NCBI GenBank assembly: GCA_017979445.1
Contig: JADQWC010000228.1
Span: 62,001 to 126,000 of the forward strand
Reading direction: 5' to 3'
Source of the DNA: Akebia trifoliata
Lineage: Eukaryota; Streptophyta; Magnoliopsida; Ranunculales; Lardizabalaceae
DNA length: 64,000 bases
Notes under the pieces: generated by a model
The model's input: only the letters and a program-made list of their open reading frames with translations
The model's database searches: none
What the model was told of the DNA's origin: nothing
Position numbers and translations under genes: made by a program
Shown here: piece by piece, positions 46,443 through 56,837 of the stretch
Layout of the letters: each line of letters begins with the position of its first letter
Position numbering within the stretch: the first letter of the stretch is position 1

Positions 46443-46680
46443 AAACTAATCGGTACGTTCCAAGAGGAAGAACTGGAAAAATGGGTCTCACCAATGAAGA
46501 TCATGATTCTTTTGAATGGCTTTGATTGATATGGAAATAGAGTCTTTAGCGACTCGGTTTTCGCCTTGAAGTACCCCTATGGCGCAGGCTTTACCTTATT
46601 GAAATTGAGACAAAGAAAGACTATCTTGGATACCTTGAATGCCCTTAAATTTCTCTTTAAATGACTTTGAAAATGAATAA
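46443..46680 (-). pseudogene. Duplicated NTAN1 exon 1 and promoter fragment
   Basis: Matches 39115-39350 closely. On the minus strand the ATG at 46504-46502 is kept and the short exon reads MIFIGETHFSSSSS in place of MIFVGGTHFSTSSSSS. The donor site is lost: the sequence runs from ccaagagg directly into intron text that in the gene lies about 3.7 kb away. No other NTAN1 exon follows within the copy, so this is a stranded 5' fragment. The upstream 170 bp (cgccttgaagtaccc, ggcgcaggctttacctt) is well kept and could still act as a promoter. Confidence 0.85.
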
Positions 46681-47091
46681 TGTTAGAGTCACCTCAATTC
46701 ATACTTTACTAACGTGGAGGTGTGTACGAAATAATAGATACTTCACATCAGCAAATTATGAATTGAGGTCACAACAACACGCCTCCTTCAAAATGACTAA
46801 TGATAAAGTGACACGTTAAAACGTACATGCGTTAAAACGTACATGTGTGACGTGACAAGTGCACAAAACTGTAGATCTTTTTCTTTAAGTATCCCAAAAA
46901 ATATATATATACGGTTCTATGCACTTGCCATGTCAATCACGTACGTTTTAGAATGTTATGTATCACGACTCTATCAAAAAAATATGCGAGAAAAGGAAAA
47001 TTTAGTAAGAAATGAGTATTAAGGAGCAAAACGATATTTTGGAAAAATTATTTATTACACTTTAATTTAGGATTTTTTTGCTAAAAGTTAG

Positions 47092-47763
47092 GGGTGACGA
47101 TCTTAACATGACTTGAAAACGATACGAGATTAATGGATTTGGGTCAAGTCTAATTGGGTTTTGGTCATAATAGTATCAATCGTCTAACATGATTATTAAA
47201 TGGGTCGGATTTAGGTTAGGGGCGTCAACCTACTTAACCCGTTTTGACACGCAGTCATTAACGTGCAATTTTAAATATTTAAACAAATATTTAAGAATTT
47301 TTTTTAAAATTATCCATTTTTTATGATAAAACTTAGTTTATATTTTGTGATACTTAATTTATATTGGTTGCCATTGCTTTATGATTGTGTGACCTTATTT
47401 TTAGTAATGGTATTTTATTTTTTTATAGTGAAAATGAAACTTATTTTTTTTTAATAAATATTTGAATTTTATTAAACAGGTTATTTATGGGTCGGGTCAA
47501 GTATAACTACTCATAAATGGGTTGGTCTGGGTTGAAGATTTTGACACGATTATTAAATGGGACGGATTTAACTTTGTTAAATTTTCATAATACTCTTACC
47601 TCAACAAATAAGTTATTTATGGGTCGGGTCAAGTATAACTACTTATAAACGGGTTGGTCTGGGTTGAAGATTTTGACACGATTATTAAATGGGACGGATT
47701 TAACTTTGTTAAATTTTCATAATACTCTTACCTCAACATGACACGACATGACATATTGCCATT
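47092..47763. mobile_element. Inverted-repeat element, paralogue of 39717-40211
   Basis: The left end taggggtgacgatcttaaca and the right end gacatgacatattgccattc are the diverged termini. The interior contains the 132-bp tandem duplication at 47481-47744. Confidence 0.55.
47481..47744 (+). repeat. 132-bp tandem duplication
   Basis: The unit starting ttatttatgggtcgggtcaa is repeated at 47613 with only a few differences (tcataaatgg against ttataaacgg). It is absent from the paralogue in copy I, so it is recent. Confidence 0.85.
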
Positions 47764-48177
47764 CTTAGTTTAAGCAATGGATCAGGTCTTTAACTTATGG
47801 GCCAAGTTTTCAACTTTTGGCTTTGGTTGGGAGTTGTCATCTAAATTAAGTATAGAAATCAAGATGACAATGAATCCTAAATACGAGTAAATTCTTTATT
47901 GAAATTTTGAGCAGAGGATAAGGTTATAGATATTCGACTCCAAATCCACACCCATGGGAGTTTTTTTTTTTCTTTTTTTCTTTTTTTCTTTTTTTCTTTT
48001 CTTTTTTTGAGAGTGCCATAATGGGAATTTGTTTGGGAAATTTTGATCTTTTTAGTATTTTTGTTTGTTTGGAAAAAACCCCAATCATGAGAGTTTGTTT
48101 GAGAAATTTTTATTTTTGTTTGATTAAAAACAATCCCAAACGTGTGAGTTTGTTTTTTCTTTTTCTTTGGTAAGTAA

Positions 48178-49465
48178 TATTTCAAATCTTACTAAGTATT
48201 GTTGAGGTCAAATGAATTACCAAATTGGCAATCCAACATCGCAGTCTTATAGATTTATTGGAAAAAACCCAAATCTAGAATAATAATATATAATAATACT
48301 TTTGGCTTGATCCAAGGTTTTGAAAATTATGGCCAATTACTGAATTCCCAAATTTAAAATTAAAATTTGACAATGAAAATTAATCATTTTTAAGTTAGTT
48401 TTTTTAGTCTATAGAATTTTGATATGATCATCCCTATGGCACTGGATCATTTTTTTCGATGCCACAAGGTGAGCTCACCAACCCTTAATAAGAGCTGAAA
48501 TCTTACAAAGTTAATAAGACTAAACAAACTCTAATCTAAAAGTCCTATTACTTAATATTTTAAATAAAAAATAAGCCCTCCTCACACGTCAGTTTGCATA
48601 TTTGTATATTGAAGAGTCCGACTAACTTTAATAAGTAAGGATTTCTTAGGGTTCTTAGACTAACTTGTGGCATCCAAAAACATGATCCAATGCTTCAGGG
48701 TTGTAGAGGATAAAATTTGATGAAGTTTGAGGAAAAAAATTCCTAAAAAATAATTATTTTTCACCATTGAATTTCACTTTTTAGTTTAGGAGTTATGTGA
48801 AAGTTTAGTAACCTTTCATTGTCAAAACCTTGGATCAAATAAAAAAAATGTTTTCCCTTTTTTTTTTTTTTTCATCTTTTCCAAGCAACTTTTGATTTGC
48901 TGAAGTGGTAATCCATTTGAGCAAAACAATCCTTAGTAAGGCTCAAATCTTTACTAAGTTAGGAAAATATTTCTCTAATAGGAATTTTTAAAGGGAAAAT
49001 TACTTAAAGAACCCTTGTAAAAGGATTTCTTTCTAAAATAGTCCCTAAGTATTGCACGTTAATTTGATATTAGTAAACTTTTTCTTTCTTAATGGTCCCT
49101 CGTACTATTGAGTCCATAATTTTTACTGTCGAACTTGATGCTTTTTTATTTAGTCGAGTTCACATATTTTACTATTGAATCATCACTATTTACTGTAGAG
49201 TTCACCGCTTTTTATTTACTGTTGAACTCGATATTTTTTTTAATTACTGTCAAGTTCATTGTTTTTTAAAATAAAAAGTGGTGAACTCGACACTAGTAAA
49301 ACCCACCCATTTTCAATTTTCAATTTTTTAATATTAAAATGCATGGAAAGATCAACTAAAAACTTGAGATAACGATTTGTTTAAATGATTCTAACCGAAA
49401 AAACCCATTATTGATTGATTTTCATCCAAAAACAAAGAAAAAAAAAAGTGAAAAAACCTTAGTTT
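48178..49465 (+). repeat. Block S, copy 3 (MITE-free)
   Basis: It matches S1/S2 from tttcaaatcttactaagtat to the cttag end, but lacks the TTA-flanked MITE. The empty site is at about 48251-48262. Confidence 0.82.
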
Positions 49466-49685
49466 TTTATATACATTTTTTAAACATTTGAAAAAACCTC
49501 CTTTGAAAATTGCTTATTCTTCTTTCTTAAATCCTTTCTGACAGAATGGAGTCTCCGAACTCGATTGAGATGTCAAAAATCCAATTTTTGAATGAAAATG
49601 TTAAGTTCGAACAATTAGGACATTCAATCATGAAAAATGTGAGAGATGAGGTCCAATAACCATTTAGAAAAAAGAAATTTACTAA

Positions 49686-50782
49686 GGTGCTGTTTGTTAA
49701 ATTGAAAAAAATAAGTGTTGAATAGCATTAAGCGCTGAAACTTATAAGCGCTGAATTTAAGTGCTGAAAAAGTTGTTTGTTTAGATGCTGAATCATGTTT
49801 GTTACACATTGCTGAAACTGGTAAATTGTCTTTGTTACCCTTACAATCATATTATACATTGTTTGCATGTTTCAAATGCTTATTTATTATCAAACACAAT
49901 ATAATATATTATTTCTTATAAAATTAAAATACAATTTATTTTTAAATAATAAATAATACTCAAATCTTCAATTTATAAATTATAATTTCTATTTATAAAA
50001 ACCTTCAAATTTCAAATTAAAAATAATAATATCATACAAGTCACCAAAATTTGAAATCTATTTTAAAATAACTTAATTTTGGATGAATAATTTTCGATGG
50101 AAATGAAGGATGTGTAATTATAAAAACACCCTATGAATTAATAAGGGCAACCTACACTATAGTCATTTTTTGTTTTGTTTTATATGGGTTAAAGTTTTTG
50201 GAATGAGTAAATTTTTAGTGAGGATGGTCTATATGGTCTAGAGATCATCATCACCAAAAATCAGTCTATTTTGAAACTTGTAACTCGTCAAAAATAGTTT
50301 TCAAAAAAAAAAATGGGGACAATTTATGGTTCTTGAACTTATTTTGATAGGGTTAGAAGTTTCAAGATGTGCTGATTTTTTGTGAGGAAGATCTCCTCAT
50401 TGTAGAGATCATCCTCATAAAAAATCAACTCATTTCAAAACTTTTAACCCATATAAGAATAATTTAGCCATGGTGTGGGTTTATTAATTTGTGGGGTGTT
50501 TATATACTTATCCATGGGATATAAGAGGTTCCTTTTAAGAATAAGGGCATACTTGTCCATGCTCAAAAAAACAAAGGGCATACTTGTCTGTGTCGAAAAA
50601 AGCGAAATGCTTACCGCTTTAGCACTTTTTTTCAGCATCAAAATAATGCTGAATTTTTTTCACTTATTTTCAGCAATAAGCGCTGAAAATATAGAGTAAA
50701 CAAATGTGTTATTTTGACAAAAGTGCTGAATTTAATTTTTTTCAGCAATAAGCACTGAAAAATAGCGCAAACAAACACCGCC
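49686..50782. mobile_element. Non-autonomous Harbinger-type element
   Basis: The ends GGTGCTGTTTGTTAAATTG and (reverse complement) GGCGGTGTTTGTTTGCGC are flanked by TAA on each side (49683-49685, 50783-50785). Subterminal regions carry repeated taagcgctgaa motifs on both sides (49727-49770, 50670-50760), plausible transposase-binding sites. The paralogous site in copy I (gtttacaaaatgtcc, about 44490) is empty. The middle includes an E-family palindrome (E7). No transposase ORF. Confidence 0.8.
50180..50455. mobile_element. Diverged nested-palindrome element E7
   Basis: It runs from tatatgggttaaagttttt to aaaacttttaacccatata, a terminal inverted repeat. Inside are gctgattttttgtgaggaag and gatcatcctcataaaaaatc, the family's inner hairpin. 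It lies within the 49686-50782 element and is the most diverged copy. Confidence 0.65.
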
Positions 50783-51082
50783 TAAATGTCCTGCCAAGCA
50801 ACCGCTGAAAAGTTAGAGACTATTTAGAAAGAAATCCCTCCACGAGGGTCCTTTAAATAATTTTCCCATTTTGAAAACTTTATGAGGCATAACTCACAAT
50901 TATACCTGTAAGTATAAAATATATATAAAATAATAATTTTTAAAAATCTTATAAGGGCCACGACTTTACTTATGGTTCAGTCTTTTTCATAAAGTATATA
51001 TAAAATAATACTCTATAAAAAAAAAAAATTGGGAGTCACGACCCCCCTTTGTCCTCACGTGGTTCCGCCCCTAAATGTTACA

Positions 51083-51217
51083 TTGACCTTAACTCATACT
51101 TTGCTAACGTGGAGGTGTGTATGGAACCATAGATGCTTTTCATCAGAATAGGAGTGAAAAGCATCTATGGTTGTGTGGGCACCTCCACATCAGCAAAGTG
51201 TGAATTGAGTTCACTCC
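51083..51217. mobile_element. Hairpin MITE with a long near-perfect stem
   Basis: The left arm aactcatactttgctaacgt, then ggaggtgtgtatggaaccat, then agatgcttttca pairs with the right arm tgaaaagcatctatggttg, then ggcacctccacatcagcaaa, then gtgtgaattgagtt. About 50 bp of near-perfect stem close on a loop of about 12 bases. Flanks are not resolved. It marks the start of block R copy 4 (51085-52000). Confidence 0.75.
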
Positions 51218-52000
51218 AGCACAACTCCTTCAAAATGACTAATGATAAATTGACGTGTCAAAACGTACACGGCCAACGTGACAAGTGCACAAATTCGTAG
51301 ATCTTTTTCTTTGTGTATCCCGAAGAAAACAAATCTATTGTTTTGTGTACTTGCCATGTAAATGACGTATGTTTTAGAGTTTCATCTTATCGTGACTCCT
51401 TCAAAATACATGAGAGAAAAGGACAATTTAGTAAGAAATGACTTTTTGAAAGGAGTAAGAAATGACTATTAAGGAGCAAAACGATATTTCGGAAAAATTA
51501 TTTATTAAACTTTAATTTAAGATTTTCTTGCTAAAAATCAATTGATCTAATTGAGGTTAATTCTATCCACCCTAACTTATAGGGGCAGGTTTTCGGACTT
51601 TTGAATTTGGTTGGGAGTTTTCATCTAATTTAAGTCTAGAAATCATGATAACGATCAATCCTAAATACACCCATGGGAGCTTTTTTTCGTCTTTTCCTAT
51701 TTTTGGAATGCCATAACAGTAGTTTGTTTGTGAAATTTTGATTTTGAATTTTTTAGTGTTATTTGTTTTGAAAACAATACGGATCATGAGAGCTTGTTTG
51801 AGAATTTTTGTTTCTATTTGTTTAAAAAAAAATCTCAAACGTACGGATTTGTTTGAGAAATGTTTGCTTTTTTCATATTTTTTAAAAAAATCCCAAACTT
51901 GTGGGATTGTTTATTTTTTTCTTAGTAATTTTTTTTTTTTTTTTGAAAAGATTTCAAATATATGGGTTTGTAGGAAAAAGAAAAAGGGAAATTCTCGTTT
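51085..52000 (+). repeat. Block R, copy 4
   Basis: It carries the block R markers through cccatgggagctttttttcg and then a diverged ggaatttgtttg-like series of repeats. It corresponds to copy 2 in the other segmental unit. Confidence 0.6.
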
Positions 52001-52629
52001 TTGAAATTAAAATATTTTTTTGTTAAAATGAACAAAAATATTCCTACTATATAAAACAGTAAATACTTTCCTTATTTTAATTTTAGTAAAATAATTTTTA
52101 TAAAAAATTATGTCTTATAAAACGACGATTTTTTTTTTTTTTCACTTTAGCGAAAATATTTTAATTTTGAAAACGGTAAATTATCGATTTTAGAATTAAA
52201 ACAAATAGATGTAATTATCATGATGATGTGGCACACTCTCAGCCGTTGAAAATGACTACAAAGAACTATAGTAAAAAAAGGGCTATAGAGGATCTGCTTC
52301 CCCCTTCCATTCATAAGGTTTAACCAACCATAATAGAGGGATGTTGGCAGTTGAGTACTTCTATTAACACACCAATTTTTACTTATAACACACCAATATA
52401 TATGTAAGTAATTATTCTCTTTAACTTTTAAGGATTTTTAATTTGGGTCGCAGACTAGTATTTTGCAACAATATATATTTTTTGAAAACAGACCGAACTA
52501 TCTACAAGAATATATAACATAAGTCATTTCTCATAAAATGGATCAGGCCTACTTATTTTGCAAGATTGATGTTGGAGTGACGATAGTGGGGGACACACAG
52601 GGGACGTCTTGACATGGTAGTGTGCGTTA
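52001..52629. other. Unassigned AT-rich sequence
   Basis: It contains a partial M1-like end at about 52355-52420 (ttctattaacacaccaattt). I see no gene. It has no counterpart in copy I. Confidence 0.4.
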
Positions 52630-53174
52630 GGGGTGCACATGGTTCGGATTGGTTCGGATTTTGGCAAAATTGGAATCGAACCAAACATGATCGGTTCTAC
52701 AAATTTGAAACCGAACCAATCCAATTACCCTATAGAACTGAACCAATCCAATCCAATCCAATCTTGGTTCGGATTTGTTCGGATCGGTTCTCGGTTCTCA
52801 TACTTATTGAAGATAGATATCTTATTCCTCAATCCAAGCATTCTATCTCCTCCAATATTCAAACCTTAAAAACAAGTAGGACTTTTTTTAAACGTGGACT
52901 TTGGGATAATAAAAAAATTAAAAGGAAGAAGAAGAAAGAAATAAAAAAGCCGAATTTTTATTTTTTAAATAATTATATATATATATATATAATTGGTTCG
53001 ATTTTCGGATTGGTTCGGTTCTATTATATCCTAATCCGAAACCGAACCAAATTAATCGGATTTTTTTTTCTTCGATCCGTACCCGAACCGTGGGTGTGTT
53101 TAGTCCGAACCAATCCAATCCAAAAGCTTCGGATTGGTTCGGATCTCGGATTTACCCAATCCAATGTGCACCCC
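52630..53174. mobile_element. Inverted-repeat element rich in ggttcgg repeats
   Basis: The ends GGGGTGCACATGGTTCGGAT and (reverse complement) GGGGTGCACATTGGATTGGG are flanked by TA (52628-52629, 53175-53176). The subterminal zones on both sides are strings of ggttcggatt and its complement. Open frames across it (up to 187 codons, 52614-53177) encode only repeats of these strings and are not genes. It is absent from the paralogous position in copy I. Same type as 37031-37550. Confidence 0.72.
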
Positions 53175-53457
53175 TAGTGTGGGTATACTCATAGATGTGT
53201 TTTCTCCAAGATATGAATAAAACTTATCTACAGACATGCATGTACCACCACGTTAAAGTATCACCTGCTGAGATCACTCTATCACAACTCATTTTGCAAG
53301 GAAACTACACACCCTATCTTGCTTTGTTCATCATTTTCTTTGGATTTTTTATTCTTTAAAATCTTAACAACCATACTTTATAAAGCAATTTGGGGTGTCT
53401 ACACGTGGGATAGGTTTGTATAATAACATCTGGACCTCAAGCATGGAATAAATTCAT

Positions 53458-53629
53458 GGTCCCGTTCAGCAACAAACATTTAGACAAACATTTTGGCAAA
53501 ACATTTTTCAAAACATGGGTTAGAGATTTTGGAATGGGCTGATTTTTGGTGAAGATGATCTCTACGATGAGGAGATCATCCTCACCAAAAATAAGCCCAT
53601 TCCAAAATGTTTGTTGCTGAACATTTCCC
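53458..53629. mobile_element. Nested-palindrome MITE E2, short form
   Basis: It starts ggtcccgttcagcaacaaac and ends tttgttgctgaacatttccc. It holds only one inner hairpin (ggctgatttttggtgaagat with atcctcaccaaaaataagcc), so it is an internally deleted copy. It is joined to E3 by a (TA)n tract of about 12 bases. Confidence 0.8.
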
Positions 53630-53642
53630 ATATATATATATA

Positions 53643-54008
53643 GGGTCCCGTTCAACAACAAACATTTTGGCAAAACATTTTTCAAAACATGGGTTAGAGG
53701 TTTTGGAATGGGTTGATTTTTGGTGAGGATGATCTCCTCACCGTAGAGATCATCCTCACCAAAAATCAGCCCATGCCAAAACTTCTAGCCCCAGTTTACA
53801 AGTTGAAGAATTGTGGACCATCCATTTTTTGTAAACCATTTTTGATGGGGTTAGAAGTTTTGGAATGAGCTGATTTTTGGTGATAATGATTTCCTCACCG
53901 TAGAGATCATCCTCACCAAAAATCAGCCCATTCCAAAACCTCTAACCCATGTTTTGAAAAATGTTTTGCCAAAATGTTTGTCTAAATGTTTGTTGCTGAA
54001 CATTTCCC
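53643..54008. mobile_element. Nested-palindrome MITE E3
   Basis: A full form with two inner hairpins, nearly identical to E1. The left flank of E2 (taaattcat, 53449-53457) and the right flank of E3 (taagttcat, 54009-54017) form a 9-bp direct repeat with one change. Copy I has the single taagttcat at the same place (about 45653-45661), so E2+E3 entered as, or became, one unit with a 9-bp target duplication. Confidence 0.83.
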
Positions 54009-54159
54009 TAAGTTCATAGATCGTAAGAACAATTTATCCAAGGCATGGATAGCTTGGTATAGGAAAATGCTGAAGTGACATTAAAATTTACATCGATTCA
54101 CACATTATTGTGTATGGAGTCATAGATGATTTGCTTTTCATTGAGATACCAGTGAAAAT

Positions 54160-54162
54160 TAT

Positions 54163-54251
<89 letters not shown>
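54160..54251. repeat. (TA)n microsatellite
   Basis: About 90 bases of nearly pure TA. The paralogous place in copy I has only a short attatatatattg (about 45804). Frames across it encode Tyr-Ile repeats and are not genes. Confidence 0.95.
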
Positions 54252-54257
<6 letters not shown>

Positions 54258-54629
54258 GTTCCTGCAACACACATTACGACACACATATAGACAACGTGTT
54301 TGTCTTATATGGGCAAAATGTTTGGAATGGGCTGATTTTTTGTGAGGATGATCTCTGTGATGAGGGGATCATCCTGGCAAAAAATCATCACATTCCAAAA
54401 CTTGTAACCCCATCAAAATTGATTTACAAAAATAGGACGGTCTATAAATTTTCAACAAAAATTGGATGGTCTAGAAGTTTCATAATGAGCTGATTTTTGG
54501 CAAGGATGATCTCCTCACCACAGAGATCATCCTCACAAAAAATCAGCCTATTCCAAACATTTTTGCCCATATAAGACAAAACACATTATCTATATGTGTG
54601 TTGAAATGGTTGTCGTTTGAACCTGACCC
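54252..54629. mobile_element. Nested-palindrome MITE E4, subfamily with different ends
   Basis: The ends gggtagggttcctgcaacac and (reverse complement) gggtcaggttcaaacgacaa are followed by a matched pair around cacacatatagacaa. The inner hairpins (ggctgattttttgtgaggat) match the family. It lies between (TA)n tracts. Confidence 0.78.
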
Positions 54630-54652
54630 ATATATATATATATATATATATA

Positions 54653-55029
54653 GGGAGCGGTTCAACAGCCCCATCATGGTGCCATGCATTTTTCAAAACA
54701 TGGGTTACAAGCTTTGGAATGAGCTGATTTTTTGTGAGGATGATCTCTATGATTAGGAGATCACCCTCACCAAAAATCAGCTCATTCCAAAACTTCTAAC
54801 CCCGTCAAAAGTGATTTACAAAAATTAGACGGTCCACAATTCTTCAACTTGTAAAATAGGGTTAGAAGTTTCAAAATGAGCTGATTTTTTGTGAGGATGA
54901 TCTCTTCACTGTAGAGATCATCCTCACAAAAAATCAGCCTATTCCAAAACTTGTAACCCCATCAAAAGTGATTTACAAAAAATGCATGGCACCATATGGG
55001 GCACCATAAGGGGCTGTTGAACCGCTCCC
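54653..55029. mobile_element. Nested-palindrome MITE E5
   Basis: The ends gggagcggttcaacagcccc and (reverse complement) gggagcggttcaacagcccc agree over the quoted 20 bases. Two inner hairpins as in E1. (TA)n on both sides. Confidence 0.83.
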
Positions 55030-55044
55030 ATATATATTATATAT

Positions 55045-55410
55045 GGGAAATGTTCAGCAACAAACATTTTGACAAACATTTTGGCAAAACATTTTTCAAA
55101 ACATGGGTTAGAGGTTTTGGAATGGGCTGATTTTTGGTGAGGATGATCTCTACAGTGAGGAGATCATCATCACCAAAAATCAGCCCATTCCAAAACTTCT
55201 AACCCCATCAAAAATGGTTTACAAAAAATGGACGGTCCACAATTTTTCAACTTGTAAACTGGGGCAAGAAGTTTTGGAATGGGCTGATTTTTGGTGAGGA
55301 TGATCTCCCCACCGTAGAGATCATCCTCACCAAAAATCAGCCCATTCCAAAACCTCTAACCCATGTTTTGAAAAATGTTTTGCCAAAATGTTTGTTGCTG
55401 AACGGGACCC
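55045..55410. mobile_element. Nested-palindrome MITE E6
   Basis: It runs from gggaaatgttcagcaacaaa to tttgttgctgaacgggaccc, that is E1/E3 in the opposite orientation. Flanked by TA-rich text on both sides. Confidence 0.83.
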
Positions 55411-56655
55411 TATACATATATTGTTCTGGGTGCACTCCATGTCAGTAATGTGGGAATCAATGTCGATTTTAATGTCACTCCAGCACGACTCGTTGGTATA
55501 ACATCATACCCCTAACATAGGATAGGTTTCATGAGTTTGGCCAAAGTCGGCTTCGAACAACGAAATTGAATGGGATTGGTGTGTGTTAAACCTTCTTTTT
55601 CAAGTTTACTTTTGAATGATGGATTTCAACTTGGGCCACAAAAAAAAGTTGTGAGATGAAAACATTCCATCATGATTCCAAGTCAAACCAAAAGCTATAT
55701 AAACGTGTTATGCTCACCGTCCATCATTATAAATGAGGTGATCTTGGCATTTTTCTTCACACCAACTTTTACTTATAACACACCAATTTATATGTAAATA
55801 ATTGTTTAATTTCCAAGTAAATAATTGTTTAATTTCCAAAGGATGATGTATTGTAAGTAAAATTTGGTGTGCCAATAGAATCTCTCTTGTTGTTTTCATA
55901 TTAATTATTATTATTTAAGAAAAAGGTTGCATGGACTGAGGGACCATGTACAACATGGATCGAGGTCCACATTTTGGCCATGTGAATAGTTCTATTGATT
56001 CAAATGACAATTCAGTCCACTTGTGATTTAGATTGGGCTTGAAAAAAAAACAACATTTTTCATAGTCAAATCTTGAATTTAAAAATGGACGGCCATTTAA
56101 CTCTTAGATTTAAAATTTAAATCCAATGGTGAGAGTTTAAAATGTAGAGTTTAAAAAATCAATTTTGAGAGCCATCTTTTTAGCACCTACAATCAAGTTC
56201 AAAAAAGGATTTGTTTTTTATTTGGATCTGATTTTTTTTCCCATGAAATTTAGAAGATTGTAGTGTTGGATTGCCAATGTAATAATTCATGTGGGCCCCA
56301 TGAATCTTAGTAAGATTTGAAATCTTATTAAATGGGATCTACAACTTTATGGTGTTCATAAATTTTTTGGATATCACAAGATGATACAATCGAGAAACTT
56401 TCCTGACTAATGGGCGTAGTCAGAAAAGTATTTTTCTTTTTGAAAATTTTTCTAATATCAAATGATGCGACAAGTCCGATGGGTATCCAATCCTAAGTCT
56501 CTTGTTAAGAGTTAAGAATATCTCGAATATTAAGTAAAAAAACATTACGATTTCCAACAAATCATGTGACAAGTAAAATATCGCCCGACTTGAGTCGATT
56601 AAGACACCCATCATCTTAAATATGCAATTTTCGATATAACTACTTATTTTTAATA
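55411..56655. other. End of copy II and unassigned sequence
   Basis: 55411-56170 matches 45815-46355 of copy I (aacgaaattgaatgggattg, then an M1-like element at 55751-55886). 56171-56655 is AT-rich with no ORF that I can support. Confidence 0.5.
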
Positions 56656-56837
56656 TGATGTAGCGAAAGAATGTGAATCAATAGATTCTATATGAATTAA
56701 GATATTGTGTTCAATGGAACACACGAAATCAATTTGAATCAATAGATTCAATTAAAAAATAAGCAATATATTGAAAGAAAATAAAATATAAAGTTGAAAA
56801 GTAATTAAGAAAAAAAAAAAGATAATTGAATTGATAT
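56656..56837 (-). repeat. Gypsy LTR fragment, same family as 15228-15693
   Basis: On the minus strand the last 180 bp of that LTR can be read: ttcaattatctttt, cttaattacttttcaacttt, tattttctttcaat, tgaatctattgattcaaatt, gtgttccattgaacacaat and the end cgctacatca. Like the 15228 copy, and unlike its 3' partner, it contains the gtgttccattgaacaca segment. It is cut at 56837 by the next LTR. Confidence 0.8.

Larger units (their letters stand above)
46675..48177 (+). repeat. Block R, copy 3
   Basis: The closest relative of copy 1, in the equivalent place upstream of the duplicated exon 1. It contains the inverted-repeat element at 47092-47763 and ends in a pyrimidine tract (47960-48008) built of ctttttt units. 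Confidence 0.7.
46356..56170 (+). repeat. Segmental duplication, copy II
   Basis: A direct tandem copy of copy I. It begins with NTAN1 intron-1 sequence and then jumps to exon 1: the equivalent of about 35386-39114 is absent, either deleted here or added later to copy I. It has gained a 1.1-kb Harbinger-type element, the 52630-53174 element and nested-palindrome elements E2-E6 relative to copy I. It has one block S instead of two. Confidence 0.8.

Noticed and set aside
52614..53177. 187-codon ORF on the plus strand
   Set aside because: It spans an inverted-repeat element almost end to end and encodes only translations of ggttcggatt repeats.
54088..54270. 60-codon minus-strand ORF of Tyr-Ile repeats
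   Set aside because: Translation of a (TA)n microsatellite.
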